The notes under the pieces were generated by a model, which saw only the letters and a program-made list of their open reading frames with translations, was not told where the DNA came from and ran no database searches. Position numbers and translations under genes: made by a program. Positions 28,250-37,671 of a stretch of 64,000 bases of DNA are shown one piece after another. Origin of the DNA: DATFVA01 sp963832715 (GTDB taxonomy: Bacteria > Bacteroidota > Ignavibacteria > Ignavibacteriales > Ignavibacteriaceae); contig CAWHVB010000005.1 of NCBI GenBank assembly GCA_963832715.1, positions 682,001 through 746,000 of the forward strand. Direction: 5' to 3'. Position 1 is the stretch's first letter. Every line of letters starts with the position of its first letter.

Positions 28250-29710
28250 ATGATGCAGGCAGTAAAATATTTTATTCTTCTTTTTTTTCTTCAGTGCTTT
28301 ACTTCTGCACAGCCAAAAGATCAGCCCGGGGGACGCGATCTGCCAGCTGAAGGAAGCATCCACGCACTATTTATCTTCGCACAGTTTCCGGATGATGATT
28401 ATCTTCCTCATGATGTCCGCTGGCCTAAAGGTGATATGCCTGAGAAGATGAAGAATAAGACCTGGGTTGATTCAGAGTGGAGTGAAAATGCAACCCCATG
28501 GTCCATGACGGATTATTTTAACCAGATGTCATTTAATAAATTAAAGTTCACCGGGGTATGCGATACTATTACAATTCCTCACACAAGAAAATGGTACTTC
28601 CTTAACAAGAAAAGTTATGGGGCCATAAATAAGGATATCATTGAATCTCTCGACAAAAGAGTTGACTTTGCAAAGTTTGACAGTATTAAGGAGATAAGGA
28701 ATTATAGTTTTGAACAGGTGCCCGATGGTAAAGTTGATTTAGTATTTATAATATACAGAAACTTTATCATGGATTATCCGGACAGTATTGCAACATTGTA
28801 CAACAGGGTTTTTAATGCAGGCTGGGTCGGATCACTCGGGACAGGGCAGGTATATGTGGATGATTCATCGAGGGTTGTATACACCGGGGCAACGTTAAGA
28901 GATATCTTTCATAAAGACCCGTTCAGATTTTCGATCCATGAATTCGCACATTTTCTTATCGGCGGCAACAGGTATCATAACGGAAGGGGATTCTGGGCAA
29001 TGCTTTCAGGTTATGAGGTACGTTCCTTTATGATAAATTCGTATGAAAGGAACAGACTCGGCTGGATAAACATCCGCACCATTAAAAACGATACGATTAG
29101 CCTAAAGAATATTCAGCTTGATGATTTTATAACCACCGGCGATGCAATCAGAATAGAGATTGATTCCGCCTCCAGTCAGTATTTCTATTTAGAGAACCAT
29201 CAGCGGATTTCCCGCTGGGATAATAGTTCAAAGGTAAAAAGTGAAAAGGGAATATATGTTCTCCGCCAGGATGCAGCATCCGGAGACGCAACTTTTATGC
29301 AGATGATCCCGGCTGACGGAAGGTATAATTGGGAAGTAAATAGTTATGTTTATCCTGACTGGTTTCCTAAGGGACTGCCGGTATATGAAAGGAAAAATGA
29401 GAATAAAGAAACCGGTTATCACGACCTTCAGTTTGTTCCTTATACTTTTGAAGGGAAGAATTACCCGGCAAATGAAATTATCTACTATGCGGATACATTA
29501 ACCGGAAAACCTGTGCAGGATCCCTTGCGGGCAGGAGACGGCAGAGATGCATTCAGACCAGGATACAAAACTGTTTTTTCGCCATACACCAACCCTGATT
29601 CACAGGACAAGAACAGAAAACAAACAGGGTTTGCATTCGAAATAAATTCTTACAGGAACGGCAGGTATTACCTGAATATTTACCTTCATACTTATAATAA
29701 ACAGAATTAG
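28250..29710 (+). CDS. Secreted M6-like metalloprotease
   Basis: 486 residues with a signal peptide ('FFLQCFTSA' before QPKDQPGG). 'SIHEFAHFLIGG' gives an HExxH zinc motif (H-E-F-A-H); the 'FIIYRNF' and 'ALFIFAQFPDD' segments and 'MTDYFNQMS' resemble the M6 immune-inhibitor-A peptidase fold. The C-terminal region of about 200 residues is beta-rich. There is no type IX tail, so the export route is the Sec pathway only, as far as I can see. Substrate unknown. It starts on a divergent promoter region shared with cydA. Confidence 0.75.
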   Translation: MMQAVKYFILLFFLQCFTSAQPKDQPGGRDLPAEGSIHALFIFAQFPDDDYLPHDVRWPKGDMPEKMKNKTWVDSEWSENATPWSMTDYFNQMSFNKLKFTGVCDTITIPHTRKWYFLNKKSYGAINKDIIESLDKRVDFAKFDSIKEIRNYSFEQVPDGKVDLVFIIYRNFIMDYPDSIATLYNRVFNAGWVGSLGTGQVYVDDSSRVVYTGATLRDIFHKDPFRFSIHEFAHFLIGGNRYHNGRGFWAMLSGYEVRSFMINSYERNRLGWINIRTIKNDTISLKNIQLDDFITTGDAIRIEIDSASSQYFYLENHQRISRWDNSSKVKSEKGIYVLRQDAASGDATFMQMIPADGRYNWEVNSYVYPDWFPKGLPVYERKNENKETGYHDLQFVPYTFEGKNYPANEIIYYADTLTGKPVQDPLRAGDGRDAFRPGYKTVFSPYTNPDSQDKNRKQTGFAFEINSYRNGRYYLNIYLHTYNKQN

Positions 29711-29760
29711 GTGGTGAGTGATCTTGAAGTATCCATAAATTTCATTCCCGGTTTAACTTA

Positions 29761-30894
29761 TTATTTATTATAACTGATCCTGTATATCATACCTGAGTAA
29801 TCGTCGCTTACAAGAAGCGACCCATCATTCATTTGTTCCACATCAACAGGACGTCCCGATACAGTTTCCCCCTGCAGCCAGCCTTCAGCAAAGGGTTCTT
29901 TGCTCACAGCATCATTGCCATTCAGCTTTACGAACATTATACGGTAGCCGATCTTTTGACTTCGGTTCCAGGAACCATGTTCGGCAATAAAAATTGAATT
30001 CTTGTATTTTTCCGGAAACATATTTCCTGTATAGAATTCCATTCCCAGCGCCGCTACGTGAGGCCCCAATTCCATTACCGGTTTAGTAAACTTAGAAAGA
30101 TCCACTCCTTCACCATATTCGGGATCGCGGATATCCTTACCATGCATATAAGGATACCCGAAGTTCATACCTTTTTCGGGCGCACGATTTAGTTCATCAG
30201 GAGGTATGTTATCTCCCAGCATGTCCCTTCCGTTATCCGTAAACCATAGAGCATTATCTAGAGGAGACCAGTCGAATCCTACAGTATTCCTTATCCCGTG
30301 AGCATATACTTCAAGATCGCTGCCGTCGGGATTCATTCTCATAATCGAGGCAAAACGTTCATCTTCGCTTTTACAAATATTGCAGGGTGCACCTACCGGT
30401 ACATATAGTTTGCCGTCGGGTCCGAACTTTATAAATTTCCAGCCATGATGTGAGGCATCCGGAAAATTGTCGTTGACTACAACAGGGGATGGCGGATTCT
30501 GCAAGTGATTTTCTATATCGGGATACTTAATAACGCGGCTGATTTCCGCAACGTAAAGATCGCCGTCTTTCAGTGCGACACCGTTTGGAGTATTTAATCC
30601 GCTTGCTATAGTTACAACTTTATCAGCTTTGTAATCTTTGTTTGTATCAAGCACGGCATAAACTTTTCCGGTCCCTCTCGTACCGACAAACAGCACCCCC
30701 GATTTGCTTAATGCCATCGAACGGGCACCTGGTACACTCCCTTCATAGATTTCAATTTTAAATCCAGGGGGAAGTTTAATTTCGTTTTTGCTGCCCGAAA
30801 CGAGATCATCCTTAGAGTTGCAGAAAACGGATAGAACAATAAACGGAACTAGCAATATCAAAGTAATCATCTTCAACTTACTGAAATTCTTCAT
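29761..30894 (-). CDS. Sorbosone/glucose dehydrogenase-like PQQ-type propeller lipoprotein
   Basis: 377 residues starting at 30894, where GGAGG is 5 bases before the ATG (a longer open frame upstream has no ribosome binding site). The N-terminus is lipoprotein-like (VFC motif at residue about 25). The rest is a six-bladed propeller with 'ASHHGWKFIKFGPDGKLYVP', 'VYAHGIRNTVGFDWSP', 'WFTDNGRDML' and 'FIAEHGSWNRSQKIGYRI'-type blades, as in PQQ-dependent sugar dehydrogenases of the GDH/L-sorbosone dehydrogenase family. PQQ binding is likely; the sugar is unknown. It overlaps the previous gene's start region by no bases and sits 14 bp from the PspC gene. Confidence 0.85.
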   Translation of the reverse strand: MKNFSKLKMITLILLVPFIVLSVFCNSKDDLVSGSKNEIKLPPGFKIEIYEGSVPGARSMALSKSGVLFVGTRGTGKVYAVLDTNKDYKADKVVTIASGLNTPNGVALKDGDLYVAEISRVIKYPDIENHLQNPPSPVVVNDNFPDASHHGWKFIKFGPDGKLYVPVGAPCNICKSEDERFASIMRMNPDGSDLEVYAHGIRNTVGFDWSPLDNALWFTDNGRDMLGDNIPPDELNRAPEKGMNFGYPYMHGKDIRDPEYGEGVDLSKFTKPVMELGPHVAALGMEFYTGNMFPEKYKNSIFIAEHGSWNRSQKIGYRIMFVKLNGNDAVSKEPFAEGWLQGETVSGRPVDVEQMNDGSLLVSDDYSGMIYRISYNK

Positions 30895-30908
30895 AGCATC
30901 CTCCTTTT

Positions 30909-31097
30909 TTATACTGCATCCGGCGGCGGCATTACAATCCATAATATAATATAGACCAGGATGCCCGGAAATGCTGCGCTTAATATGGATAATAATACGT
31001 ATCCGACGCGAACCACGGTCGGATCCCATCCTAACCATTCCGCTATCCCGGCGCACACTCCGGCAATCATTTTATTGTATGATCTTTTAAGTGCCAT
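30909..31097 (-). CDS. PspC-domain membrane protein
   Basis: 62 residues from the ATG at 31097 (GGAAA 5 bases upstream; a longer frame to 31190 has no site). 'MALKRSYNKMIAGVCAGIAEWLGWDPTVVR' is split here for clarity: the segment 'IAGVCAGIAEWLGWDPTVVR' followed by a hydrophobic helix 'YVLLSILSAAFPGILVYIILWI' is the PspC/stress-responsive transcriptional regulator domain. Such small PspC proteins are widespread in this phylum, and their role is uncertain. It is probably co-transcribed with the sorbosone dehydrogenase-like gene. Confidence 0.85.
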   Translation of the reverse strand: MALKRSYNKMIAGVCAGIAEWLGWDPTVVRVGYVLLSILSAAFPGILVYIILWIVMPPPDAV

Positions 31098-31222
31098 AGA
31101 TTTTCCATTTTTATGCGTATAAGATAATAAAATGAAGCATTTGATATGAATCGATGTGATATATCCATTTTGATTAAACCATACCGTCATCTACATTTTG
31201 CTCAATATAATATGAGGATGAA

Positions 31223-31774
31223 ATGTTTGAAAAAATAATTAATATAGCAAAGAATACCCTTAAAACAGGATTAAAAGATTCGGGAGAGACTGCTGATATT
31301 ACCATTAATGTTATGAGAAACTTAACCGCAAAAACCATTAAAGATTCAGGCGGACTTGTTAAAGAAGGAGTAAAATTTTCTGCTTCAATAGTGCAGGGAA
31401 CAATCCTTGGATTATCCGAAATCGGTGCATCAGTAATCAAGCTGATGAAAGATGTTGTTGCCGTTACTGTAGAAGGTGCAATGGAAACTGGTATTGGTCA
31501 GAATGAAGCAATAAGAGGAGCAGTAGCACAGGCAATAGGTATAGCGAAAGAGAAAGGTTTAAATATTGGTGAAGCCGCTCTCCAGGCTGTTAAAGGGGCT
31601 GTAACAGCGGTAAAAGAAAAAGGCGGAAACATTAACGAAGCGCGGCGTACTGCTGTTGCTGCTGCGCTCGAATCGGCCAGGTCAATCAGTGCCGGAACAA
31701 AAGAAGAAGTTAAAAAGGTGCTATCCTCCGGAATTGAAGGAGCTCAGAAGATTATCGATTCAATAAAAAGTTAG
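31223..31774 (+). CDS. Hypothetical helical-repeat protein
   Basis: 183 residues, no signal peptide, almost all helix-forming. From residue 95 there are three tandem units of 22-24 residues with the pattern 'I-G-x-x-A-A-x-x-A-V-x-x-A-x-x-A-x-x-K-E-K-G-x-N'; the middle unit begins 'IGEAALQAVKGAVTAV'. The N-terminal half has hydrophobic positions every 3-4 residues. The composition (Ala, Gly, Lys, Glu) and lack of Cys or Trp resemble a structural or phasin-like protein. I do not recognise the family. The neighbours suggest no function. Confidence 0.6.
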   Translation: MFEKIINIAKNTLKTGLKDSGETADITINVMRNLTAKTIKDSGGLVKEGVKFSASIVQGTILGLSEIGASVIKLMKDVVAVTVEGAMETGIGQNEAIRGAVAQAIGIAKEKGLNIGEAALQAVKGAVTAVKEKGGNINEARRTAVAAALESARSISAGTKEEVKKVLSSGIEGAQKIIDSIKS

Positions 31775-31857
31775 TTCTTTACTGAATACATCGTATTTCT
31801 CAGGGTATGATCCAGGATTTTTTGCAGACTTGAAATCTCCCTCTTCATTTCCCGATT

Positions 31858-32151
31858 TTACCCTACCCAATCTTTAAGAAATTCCTGGTAATGTACCGGT
31901 TCGAATTCAATAAACTCGTACCTGGCTGCTTTTTCTTTTTGGTAGGGGTCATTACTGAAAAAGTCTTTTACTCCTTCGGCTGTTTCACCACGTGCCGCTA
32001 TCAACCCTCCTATTCTGGGTACCCGGGGACCGGAAAATAGTACGGTTCCATCCTTATATCCTTTCTCAAGGAATTCACGATGACGAGGACGAATTTCATT
32101 TATTCTCTCTATTGATTCGATATAGTGGATGAAAATTATAAAGTGTTTCAT
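31858..32151 (-). CDS. YciI-family protein
   Basis: 97 residues with the YCII-domain pattern: an Asp/His-bearing start ('MKHFIIFIHYIESIERINEIRPRHREFLEKGY' in part), 'GTVLFSGPRVPRIGGLI' and 'FFSNDPYQKEKAARYEFIEF'. YciI proteins have a ferredoxin-like fold and unknown or varied catalytic roles. It is the last gene of the six-gene recycling operon, 32 bp after the DUF819 gene. Confidence 0.85.
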   Translation of the reverse strand: MKHFIIFIHYIESIERINEIRPRHREFLEKGYKDGTVLFSGPRVPRIGGLIAARGETAEGVKDFFSNDPYQKEKAARYEFIEFEPVHYQEFLKDWVG

Positions 32152-32183
32152 AGAATTGTCCGGATGTTATTTCTCTTTTGTAT

Positions 32184-33326
32184 TTACCTGAGGAAATTAC
32201 CGATTGCTACTCCAATGAAAGTTGCAATTGCATAACCAAGTGTTCCACACAAGACGGCAGGGATTACAAGGTCTTTCCACTTACGCGCAACTGCCATGGC
32301 CGCCGCTGTAGTCGGTCCCCCCATATTCGCATTCGATGCGATCACAATTTCGGCCAGATCAAGCTTAAACAATTTTCCAGCTGCAAGAATAAATACCAGG
32401 TGAACAAGTAATATTACCGCGGCAAAGAAAAATAATATGGGTCCAACGCGGAGTACAACGTAAAGATTTGCACTTGCTCCGATTACCACAAAAAATACCT
32501 GCATCAGAAGCGCACCGATCTGATCTGCACCTTCAATTGTTCCAACCTGCTTCGGAAATACTGTAGCTGCTATTACTACTATGGCGGTTATTATAAGTAT
32601 TCCGCTTCCTTGTATAGCAATGAGATCAGATAATCCGAATCCCACAGCACAGATACTTAATCCCAGCGCCAGCGCTTTTGCCATATTAAACAGGTCGGGT
32701 TTTTTCTGTTCTTCGATCGTTATATCTTCATCAGAATTTTTAGCTTTCTCATCGTGTTTGGTCGCATAAGATCTTTTCAGTAAACCTACCGAAGGTAAAG
32801 CAAAAAGTATAATAAAATAAGCGGCCATAACCAGATTATCAGCTGCTACTCCGGCAGTAAGTAAATCTCCTGCATTTAATTTCAAAGCTGCAGCTGTTGC
32901 TACATAATTCATTGAACCGCCTATGTAGGTAGAGCAGAATATTCCCGCCAGCTTCCAGCCCTCGGGACCTAAGGAAAATATGTAGAATGAAATCAACGTC
33001 CCGATGATTGTTCCGATTGCTCCAAAGAAAAAAGCGATTAAGGTAGGCCCCGCCTCTTTTATTATTCTCCTCAGGTTTGCCTTGAAAAGCAGCAGCGGAA
33101 TTGCAAGCGGTACAAGGTACGACCAGACCATATCGTATGCGGGAGCCTCCGTCGGAATTATTGAAAGGTTCGATAAAATAAATGCAGCAATAATTGCAAT
33201 AACAACAGCGGAAAGTTTGGATCCTATTTTAGACTTTTCTGCCCATAGACTGAATGCCGCTATAATAAACAGAATTGCCCATAGTCCCCACTGATTATCT
33301 GCGCCGATTATTGTACCTTCAAACAA
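32184..33326 (-). CDS. DUF819-family membrane transporter
   Basis: 380 residues with about 10-11 membrane helices, including the paired 'NAGDLLTAGVAADNLVMAAYF' and 'VIASNANMGGPTTAAAMA' motifs that mark the DUF819 (YjcL-like) family. Members are predicted secondary transporters with no proven substrate. It lies 47 bp downstream of the NagZ-like gene in an operon otherwise devoted to peptidoglycan fragments, so import of cell-wall peptides or sugars is a reasonable inference but not shown. Confidence 0.85.
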   Translation of the reverse strand: MFEGTIIGADNQWGLWAILFIIAAFSLWAEKSKIGSKLSAVVIAIIAAFILSNLSIIPTEAPAYDMVWSYLVPLAIPLLLFKANLRRIIKEAGPTLIAFFFGAIGTIIGTLISFYIFSLGPEGWKLAGIFCSTYIGGSMNYVATAAALKLNAGDLLTAGVAADNLVMAAYFIILFALPSVGLLKRSYATKHDEKAKNSDEDITIEEQKKPDLFNMAKALALGLSICAVGFGLSDLIAIQGSGILIITAIVVIAATVFPKQVGTIEGADQIGALLMQVFFVVIGASANLYVVLRVGPILFFFAAVILLVHLVFILAAGKLFKLDLAEIVIASNANMGGPTTAAAMAVARKWKDLVIPAVLCGTLGYAIATFIGVAIGNFLR

Positions 33327-33373
33327 TCATGCCTCCGGGTAAATTTTTAATTATTACGGGAATAGAGTTCATT

Positions 33374-35197
33374 TCACTGGATTCCGGTCGTCAATCCGAA
33401 TCCAAGGTCGTAACCGGTATCCGGAATTGAGATGGGAAGTTTCCCGGTGATGTTAATACGTCCAGTTACTGCATCAAAAGCCGCCTTCTGTGAAACTTCC
33501 GCACCGCCGTATGAACATAAGTAAACTTTTGCAGACGGCAAAACTGAAAGAAGATATGGGTCGTCAAGACTGATAACGATGACAGTTTTTTTGCTTCTTA
33601 AGATTTCCTTTATGAATTTCTCATGGTATGCCAGCATCAGGCTGTCGTTTTCAGACCGGAGTCTCATGAAAACAGGAAGGAAAATGATGTCTGAACCCCG
33701 GATTATTCTGAGCGCATTGCTGTAATCTCTGCCCGTACTTTTCCTGTCGATAAAAATTGCTTTTATTTTCTTGAAAAGGTGTTCTGTGAGTTTACTGAAA
33801 ATTTGCTTCTTATCGGTCTTCAATCCATCTGTAATGGTAATGCATCCTACTTTAATTGAAGCGGAAGTGTCTATCGGTATAACATTGCCTTCATTCCGGA
33901 GAAGCGTTATCGACTTCTTTGCTATTTCATCTGCGAGTTTGTAATTATTGTTCCGTATCGAATCTATTACACTCACCTGGCCGCTCTGAGTCACGCCTGC
34001 CTGCAGTTCAAGCCATCTTTTCGCTGCCATTATTTTTCTGACACTGTGATTGATTCTTTCTTCGCTGATCAGACTGTCTTTAACTGCATCTTCCAATGCA
34101 CTGATCGTAAGTTTATCATCCGGCGGCATTAAAAGAATATCGTTGCCTGCATTCACCGCCATAACTGCCGCATCGACAACGGAGAAGTATTTTGTCACCG
34201 CATTCATATTTAATGCATCGGTTACTATAAGGCCGTCAAAATTTATTTCATTTTGAAGAAGATCCGTCACTACTGCCTTGGATAAACTCGAAGGTATCTT
34301 GTTTTCTCCCTGCAGGGCGGGCACATATAAATGTCCTACCATAATGGATTGGACGCCTGCTTTAATTGACTGCACAAAAGGTACCAGTTCATTCTGAAAA
34401 AGCTGCGAGCGGGTACCGTTTATTACCGGCAGATCGAGATGAGAGTCCACCTGCGTGTTTCCATGTCCCGGGAAATGCTTTGCGGTAGTTATAACCCTTT
34501 CATTCTTTGATCCGGCAATAAATGCAATTGTATAGCTTGAGACAATTTCTTTATCTTCCGAAAAAGAACGGATATTAATAATCGGATTAAGAGGATTATT
34601 ATTTACATCGGCAACCGGGGCAAGGTTTTGTCTAACCCCAAGTGCCTTGCTGTCATTCGCAATTGCACGCCCCATTTCATATGCATAAAAAATATTTCCT
34701 GTGGCAGCAACAGCCATATTATATGGGAATTCAACGGCATCTTCTATTCTTGATCCCAGCCCTCTTTCAAAATCTGAAGATATAAGTAAAGGTATGCGGG
34801 AATCTTTCTGAAGTCTGTTTATCATTTTCTGCTCGGAAGCAGTTTCACCCTGGAAGAATATTATCCCTCCAATATTTGATTCTTTAACGAGTTTATCTAT
34901 TCTTTTGAATTCGGCTGAATTGGTATCTGCATTAAATCCTTTAGACCAGCTCATTACCATCTGAGCACATTTTTCTCTGAGGGTGAGAACTTTTAATCTT
35001 TTTTCGATCCAGTCCTTATCGGCGTTGTCAAGTTTGAAGACATGAGGATAGTCGGGATATATTTTGTCGGGAACCTTGTTGGAAAATATTTTGTCTATGC
35101 TAATCAGCGAAGGATTAATAGAAGGCGGATACAAGGCTAATATCAGCAGCGTTACAAAAGTAAATGCAAAGTTATTTCTGTGTACTCTTTGCTTCAT
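33374..35197 (-). CDS. nagZ: NagZ-like beta-N-acetylglucosaminidase (GH3)
   Basis: 607 residues: signal-anchor N-terminus, a GH3 catalytic barrel (residues 55-390), and a C-terminal alpha/beta domain (400-600) as in the two-domain NagZ of Bacillus (YbbD). 'KHFPGHG' (240-246) and the catalytic D-S-H triad loop (D251, H253) are diagnostic of N-acetylglucosaminidases of this family, and D327 in 'IVTDALNM' is the nucleophile. It cleaves GlcNAc-anhMurNAc or GlcNAc-MurNAc fragments of peptidoglycan. It overlaps the upstream serine hydrolase gene by 26 bp. Confidence 0.9.
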   Translation of the reverse strand: MKQRVHRNNFAFTFVTLLILALYPPSINPSLISIDKIFSNKVPDKIYPDYPHVFKLDNADKDWIEKRLKVLTLREKCAQMVMSWSKGFNADTNSAEFKRIDKLVKESNIGGIIFFQGETASEQKMINRLQKDSRIPLLISSDFERGLGSRIEDAVEFPYNMAVAATGNIFYAYEMGRAIANDSKALGVRQNLAPVADVNNNPLNPIINIRSFSEDKEIVSSYTIAFIAGSKNERVITTAKHFPGHGNTQVDSHLDLPVINGTRSQLFQNELVPFVQSIKAGVQSIMVGHLYVPALQGENKIPSSLSKAVVTDLLQNEINFDGLIVTDALNMNAVTKYFSVVDAAVMAVNAGNDILLMPPDDKLTISALEDAVKDSLISEERINHSVRKIMAAKRWLELQAGVTQSGQVSVIDSIRNNNYKLADEIAKKSITLLRNEGNVIPIDTSASIKVGCITITDGLKTDKKQIFSKLTEHLFKKIKAIFIDRKSTGRDYSNALRIIRGSDIIFLPVFMRLRSENDSLMLAYHEKFIKEILRSKKTVIVISLDDPYLLSVLPSAKVYLCSYGGAEVSQKAAFDAVTGRINITGKLPISIPDTGYDLGFGLTTGIQ

Positions 35198-36392
35198 ATC
35201 TATCTGCGGTTTTAATAATCAGGTCGTGAAGTTCAGGACGTATTTTTATTATCTTGTTATTATTTCTTGTAGGATAAACACGGTTCGTCAGGAATACAAC
35301 AAAGAGATCTCTTTCCGGATCTGTCCATACTGATGTGCCTGTGAATCCCGTATGCCCGTATGACTTGCTGCTGAAGAGACTGCCGGCTGATGAACCTGCA
35401 GCCGACTTGATATCCCAGCCAAGTCCTCTTTCATTTGATTGTTTCGAGGTGAATAATTTTACTGTAGATGAATCAATAATTCTCCTGCCTTCAAATACTC
35501 CCTTCTGCAGAAGCATCTGAAGCAGTTTTGAAATATCACCTGCTGTGGAGAATAAACCTGCATGACCTGAAACCCCCTTCAAAAGAGAGGCGGTTTCATC
35601 GTGGACTTCCCCGATCAGCAAACGGTTTCTCCAGTATTTGTCGAATTCAGTCGGTGCGATCCTGAACTTTAATGAAGAAGGAGGATTATAATAAGTATCA
35701 TTCATCCCGAGAGGCTTAAATATTTCGGTATTACAAAATTTATCCAGGGTTTCGCCGGTTACTTTTTCAATGATCTTTCCCAGAACGATCATCCCGAGAT
35801 CGGAATAAATCGTTTTTGTTCCTGTGGGATATAAAAGCCTGGTGGAGTAGATATCATTTAATACTTCGCCGGGCGTATTGTAGAGCGCATAAAATTTTTT
35901 GAAAGCGGGGAGTCCGCTATTGTGAAGCAGGAGATTTTTAATGGTAATATCCTGCTTGCCGTTTTCCCCGAACTGCGGGATGTATTTTGCGGCTTTATCA
36001 TCTATATTGAAGAGCCGTGTGTCTATACAGATCATTGCAGCAGTTGTTGTCGCAATTACTTTTGTGAGGGAAGCAAGATCATAGATGGTATTCGTCGTTA
36101 CCATGGAAGCGCTGTCATCATAAATCAGATGACCGAATGCATTTTCATAGATGATCTTTCCATTCTTCCAGATAAGAAGTACGGCGCCGGGGAAAGCACT
36201 GTCTCTTATTGATGTGTTAACTAAATCGCTTACTCCTCTAAATAAAGGACTTGTGATAGTATCATTTCTTGCGTCCGTTTGGATTTTAATGGAAGATATT
36301 TCAGTACCGGTTTGTTCTTTATGGGGAGTATTGCAGGAACAGAAGCTCAACGCTATGCTTAAAAGGGAAATAATTTCTGTTTTATGTTTCAT
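35172..36392 (-). CDS. Serine hydrolase of the class C beta-lactamase family (possible amidase, AmiE-like)
   Basis: 406 residues with a lipobox-like signal (SCNT, C20). Active-site motifs: S108-x-x-K111 in 'LASLTKV', 'YSDLG' in place of YxN, and 'GHTGFTG' in place of the KTG box. The family includes beta-lactamases, DD-peptidases, esterases and the Bacillus amidase AmiE, which sits beside nagZ in the Bacillus MurNAc operon. The immediate neighbours (nagZ, ampG and a sugar kinase) make a peptidoglycan-fragment amidase the best inference. It overlaps nagZ by 26 bp and the permease by 11 bp. Confidence 0.78.
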   Translation of the reverse strand: MKHKTEIISLLSIALSFCSCNTPHKEQTGTEISSIKIQTDARNDTITSPLFRGVSDLVNTSIRDSAFPGAVLLIWKNGKIIYENAFGHLIYDDSASMVTTNTIYDLASLTKVIATTTAAMICIDTRLFNIDDKAAKYIPQFGENGKQDITIKNLLLHNSGLPAFKKFYALYNTPGEVLNDIYSTRLLYPTGTKTIYSDLGMIVLGKIIEKVTGETLDKFCNTEIFKPLGMNDTYYNPPSSLKFRIAPTEFDKYWRNRLLIGEVHDETASLLKGVSGHAGLFSTAGDISKLLQMLLQKGVFEGRRIIDSSTVKLFTSKQSNERGLGWDIKSAAGSSAGSLFSSKSYGHTGFTGTSVWTDPERDLFVVFLTNRVYPTRNNNKIIKIRPELHDLIIKTADRYEAKSTQK

Positions 36393-37671
36393 TTGTTTTC
36401 TTCCCGAAAGCAGGGTCTATTTTCAGGAACTTTGTAATTACAAATGCCGGTATCGTAGATACTGTCACCCAGACAAAGAAATATTTGTATCCAAGCACCG
36501 ACTGTATCCATCCGCTGACCATTCCCGGCACCATCATTCCCAAAGCCATTAACCCGGTTGCAATGGCGTAATGTGCTGTTTTATGATTGCCTTCCGAAAT
36601 GTAAATAAGAACAAGCAGGAATGCTGTGAACCCGAACCCGTACCCGAACTGCTCAATTGCAACCATTATGTTGATAATAAGCAGGCTGGTATTCTGAGAA
36701 AAAGAAAGGTAAACATAAACAAGATCAGGCAGATTTATAGCAATCAGCATCCACCAGAGCCAGTATTTTAATCCTTTCCTGGCCGCAAGAAATCCCCCGA
36801 GCAGTCCGCCGAGGGTTAAAGCTGCAACTCCGACCGTCCCATAGATAAAACCGACACTTTCGGTTGAAACTGCGAGACCTCCCGCATCCAAGGGATCTTT
36901 AAGAAAGGGAATTGTAAGCTTAGCGAGCTGACCTTCTCCAAACCTGTAAAATAAGATGAAAAGCAGAATTACAATTATCTGTTCTTTCTTGAAAAAAGAA
37001 ATAAATGTTTTTATAAATTCGGATAATACAAACTTATAGCTGATAGCTTCTGCCGGTTTATCGCTGTCGGGATATGGAAGTATGAAATTATGATAAACAA
37101 AAAGGAGAAAGAATACTATACCGAGACCGGCAAGTGAAATCATCCACGCCATCGGGATGTCATTTAATGTTTTTTCGAGATGTCCGGCAAAGATAACGAG
37201 CAGTCCGGTTGCGAAGATCATCGCCAGTCTATAGAAAGTGCTGCGGAACCCGACGAACCAAACCTGGTCGTGTTTCGTCAACCCAAGCATATAAAAACCA
37301 TCCGCTGCTATATCGTGAGTTGCGGAACTGAATGCCATTATCCAGAAGAATAATAAGGTAAGTGTAAAAGAATTCGGGAGTGCAGATGTAAATGCCAGGC
37401 ATCCCAGCGCCAGTGCAATAATGAGCTGCATAGAAACAATCCACAAACGCTTTGTTTTCAGGATATCGACAAAAGGACTCCATAAGGGTTTTACAACCCA
37501 TGGAAGGTAGAGCAGACTCGTATAAACGGCTATGTCCGTATTGGAAATTCCGAAGTCTTTATACATAACTACAGAAACAGACATTACCATTACATAAGGG
37601 AGTCCCTCCGCAAAGTAAAGCGACGGTACCCATGTCCAGCCGTTCCTGTATTCAGCCCGGTTTTTACTCAT
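36382..37671 (-). CDS. ampG: AmpG-like major facilitator permease
   Basis: 429 residues with about 12 membrane helices. The N-terminus 'WVPSLYFAEGLPYVMVM' and 'WVVKPLWSPFVDILKTKR' match the AmpG branch of MFS permeases, which import GlcNAc-anhMurNAc peptides. It is not a classical drug or sugar porter by motif. It overlaps the kinase stop by 4 bp and the serine hydrolase by 11 bp, which indicates tight translational coupling in the recycling operon. Confidence 0.85.
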   Translation of the reverse strand: MSKNRAEYRNGWTWVPSLYFAEGLPYVMVMSVSVVMYKDFGISNTDIAVYTSLLYLPWVVKPLWSPFVDILKTKRLWIVSMQLIIALALGCLAFTSALPNSFTLTLLFFWIMAFSSATHDIAADGFYMLGLTKHDQVWFVGFRSTFYRLAMIFATGLLVIFAGHLEKTLNDIPMAWMISLAGLGIVFFLLFVYHNFILPYPDSDKPAEAISYKFVLSEFIKTFISFFKKEQIIVILLFILFYRFGEGQLAKLTIPFLKDPLDAGGLAVSTESVGFIYGTVGVAALTLGGLLGGFLAARKGLKYWLWWMLIAINLPDLVYVYLSFSQNTSLLIINIMVAIEQFGYGFGFTAFLLVLIYISEGNHKTAHYAIATGLMALGMMVPGMVSGWIQSVLGYKYFFVWVTVSTIPAFVITKFLKIDPAFGKKTNET

